NCBI GenBank assembly: GCA_963575645.1
Contig: OY754469.1
Coordinates: forward strand, 43,668,753 to 43,732,752
From: Xanthostigma xanthostigma
Taxonomy: Eukaryota > Arthropoda > Insecta > Raphidioptera > Raphidiidae
Length of the DNA: 64,000 nt
Direction: 5' to 3'
Both the position numbers and the translations under genes were made by a program. Under the pieces are notes generated by a model. It made no database searches. It had not been told where the DNA came from and worked only from the letters and a program-made list of their open reading frames with translations. This document shows, one piece after another, positions 61,600-64,000 of the stretch. Within the stretch, counting starts at the first letter, position 1. Each line of letters starts with the position of its first letter.

Positions 61600-63041
61600 C
61601 TAAAACTTCGTAAGTCATTATTAATTAATTTCATTTATTTATTTTCTTTCCATTTTTTTTCATTCGTATTTTGCAAATATTATACGCTACAAATATTAAA
61701 ATTGTAAAATGTTTTGTTTCCTACCCTGGAACTGACTCTGCCAAGTTGGGTATATTTTGTAAAAATAATAATATGTAATAGGTATGTAAAAGTAAGTAAA
61801 TAAATTCAAGATCAAATTAAAAAAAAATAACATGTCTAGGTACAGTTGGAATAAAAATTCCCCCCCACCCCCCGTATCCCATCGAAAGGGAGTATCGTTG
61901 AATCGGTCTTTTAAAATGGAATTAACATGCATATAAGTTTTTTAGTTGCAAGGGCGTTTTTACTTTTGCAACCACACGCTTTAAATTTGAAAAAAGGGGA
62001 GCGTCGTGGGACGCCTGGCAGATGTGAAATTTAAGTTTGATAAATGCAATTTTAAGTTACAAGCAGCGCCAGTTAAATGGCTATTTTGGTAACTAATGAA
62101 CGTAAGCTAGATGTTGCTATCAACAAAAGCCATGTTATAATCCAACGCATACACACAGCAAGCGCTAACACGCGTCATCTAACGGAATTTTATAGTAACT
62201 AAATGAAACAAAAACACGCGTCATGTACAGCGTCGATCGTTACGACATCACAGCGTCGAACGTTACGGCGTTTGCACGTTTTTACGTCCGTCCAAACGCG
62301 CTAGTAGACGTTTTTTATGAAAAATCGAGATAAGTAATAGCAGTTCATATATTTCCAACCAAAATTGGTACGATTTATAAGTTGAGATAGCTAAAAAATC
62401 TTTAAAACTTAATTGTCCTGTGTTTCTCGAAGTTCGATTGTTCGCTCAATTGTTGTAACTAAGAAAACTTTTTTGACGAAAGCAACTTTTATGTCACCTG
62501 CACAGTGAGAAGCATTTTTACAAAAAAAAATGTTAATGTTGACAGTTAATTTTTAATGACCGCTACAAAGGTTTATTTTCTTTCTTATTCGGGTTACTGA
62601 CATCATACTGTTCAAGGGACTACAGCAGTTGTTAATTTGATTAGGCTGCATCCGTTAATTGAATACAATATAATTGTACAATCTTCTGTCCTGGTTTGCA
62701 TTAAAAATTTAACCGCCCAGCCTTTAAATACTGAAGTGTTCCAAAAATTAAAGAGTTTATTTTAAAAATCAACTTGTTTTTTCCTTGCGGTTTCGCTCAC
62801 GTGAATGTTTTTTTGAGTTAATATACACCCTCGATTTTTAAGTCGACTCGAAAATAACAGGAATAAAATATCACATTCACACACTGGTTTTTCGATATAT
62901 TTAAATTTTTCGGAAAAATCAATTACTCAGAAATTCAGTGAATAAAATTTTCCTTTGCACAAAATTGACTCGATTTGAAACAATGTCGATCGATATTTTT
63001 ACTTGTAGATCGAGTAACCAACGAAAACATTGCTTCTTTGC
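61600..63041. other. AT-rich intergenic DNA
   Basis: No gene seen. It has a C-rich run at 61860-61877 and a few repeats of the CAGCGTCGAWCGTTACG phrase at about 62228-62270. Confidence 0.4.
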
Positions 63042-63049
63042 AGTTTGGT

Positions 63050-63516
63050 TAGGGTTACCGGGACTTGACTGGATTGTCCAGCAATTTTACACGTTGTCCA
63101 GTGTCCCGGTTTTAGGCAAAATGTCCAGCTAAAAATAAAAAACATGCACCACCAGAGCTAATAATTCGATTAAACTTTGAAGAAAACTGTACTAATTTTA
63201 AATCTTTTCTAATTACAGAGAAAGGTTCTAAAATGATAAAGGCGGCTAAGGGAAATACTAAATATGTGTGGCAAAAAAGTGACTTGAAAGGTACCATTGA
63301 CTGTTAGATTAAGCTACCTCTGTTTTTGTACCAATTTTAGCTGTTCAGCTCAATAGTTCATACTTTCGTTTTTCTTATAACAATAATGCCTAAGTAAGTA
63401 CTTAATTATATGTCGTGTTTTGGTTGATTAATGCAGATTTTTATTTTGTCCAGCCTTTGGTCCATATATTTTAGAATATTGTCCAGAAATTTTGATTTCT
63501 CAATCTGGCAACCCTA
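63050..63516. mobile_element. hAT-type MITE (TAGGGTTACC ends)
   Basis: Ends TAGGGTTACC and GGCAACCCTA are flanked by AGTTTGGT (63042-63049) and AGTTTAGT (63517-63524), seven of eight matching. The phrase TTGTCCAG recurs in the unit. No transposase frame. Confidence 0.82.
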
Positions 63517-63555
63517 AGTTTAGTTCGAATTTTTTCAATGGAGTATTTTTAGTAT

Positions 63556-63651
63556 CAGGGACGTAGATATGGGGGGTACAGGGCCAATTAATTGTGCACA
63601 CGACAAAATTTTTCAAGGTCCCCCCCTCCGAAAAAAATATCTACGCCGTTG
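63556..63651. mobile_element. Miniature hAT element, 96 bp, exact 8-bp duplication
   Basis: Ends CAGGGACGTAGATATG and ATATCTACGCCGTTG are inverted, with GGGGGG and CCCCCC blocks inside. TTTAGTAT flanks both sides (63548-63555 and 63652-63659). It lies 40 bases from the previous hAT element. Confidence 0.85.
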
Positions 63652-63659
63652 TTTAGTAT

Positions 63660-64000
63660 CCTCTCTGTATTAAATTTTCGAGTGCATACATGCATCTATT
63701 GGAAGGTTAAAACAAAAATCATCGGGTAATTTAACTTTTGGATCAGCCTGTATACAAACGTCAATTGAAATCACAAACATTGCTGCTTACACTAATTTAT
63801 TAAATTGTTTGTATCCATCAATTATGATACAGTTCACTAATTTTACTGTTATATAAATTAGCACTTACATAAATTTCTATTAATAAGAAAATGTTTGTTA
63901 AAATTTGAATAAGCAAATGATTTATTTAGCCGCAGGTTAAATCTCTAACCACCTACTCGTCGACCATAAATAAAGGCCGCTGCATACGAGGCTGGTTTTG
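63660..64000. other. Unassigned AT-rich end of window
   Basis: Nothing recognised in the final 340 bases. Confidence 0.4.

Noticed and set aside
1-64000. CRISPR arrays, operons, ribosome binding sites, phage or plasmid functions
   Set aside because: The window is eukaryotic (spliced genes, Pol II motifs, eukaryotic transposons); direct repeats found are mobile elements or minisatellites.

Overview
This is a 64-kb piece of an arthropod, almost certainly insect, nuclear genome. It is strongly AT-rich, has small introns with canonical GT..AG borders, TCAGTT-type initiators, a 7-transmembrane chemoreceptor of the insect gustatory type, and a dense load of Helitrons, hAT/pogo-like MITEs, a Penelope-like element and LINE debris. 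A hemipteran would fit, but nothing here fixes the order.

Five protein-coding genes were rebuilt exon by exon. (1) 4160-4750 (-): mitochondrial single-strand DNA-binding protein, 3 exons, 146 aa. (2) 8122-18475 (+): alpha-N-acetylglucosaminidase (NAGLU), 16 exons, 790 aa, complete with signal peptide. (3) 9037-10655 (-): gustatory receptor, nested in antisense inside NAGLU intron 1, last short exon not found. (4) 21389-23452 (-): CHK2/loki checkpoint kinase, 3 exons, 456 aa, with SQ/TQ cluster, FHA domain, kinase domain and basic tail; it converges on NAGLU. (5) 38860-43170 (+): FOXN3/CHES-1-like forkhead factor, 4 coding exons, 604 aa. CHK2 and the CHES1/FOXN3 family are both linked to DNA-damage checkpoints, but their proximity here (15 kb, divergent, repeat-filled gap) is not evidence of co-regulation. 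All rebuilt coding sequences keep frame across every junction.

Layout: 1-4100 AT-rich DNA with a decayed 24-bp minisatellite and a repeat split by a Penelope-like insertion; 4.1-4.8 kb mtSSB; 8-18.5 kb NAGLU with the receptor inside; 18.5-21.4 kb foldback elements; 21.4-23.5 kb CHK2; 23.6-38.8 kb repeats (Helitron, three hAT MITEs, a GC-rich patch with an X-box-like site); 38.8-43.2 kb FOXN3 and its probable long 3' UTR; 45-64 kb mostly repeats and unexplained AT-rich DNA, with a heat-shock-type promoter at 59.24-59.31 kb that has no recognisable coding sequence downstream, a miR-279-seed hairpin candidate at 58.0 kb and a CCAAT/TATA candidate at 54.0 kb.

I did not find a new multi-gene system. 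The observations most worth checking are the orphan heat-shock promoter, the Penelope-like insertion with a matching empty site and hammerhead-like termini, the nested receptor, the miR-279-like hairpin, the GC-rich X-box patch, and the cohort of small hAT elements with 8-bp target duplications.
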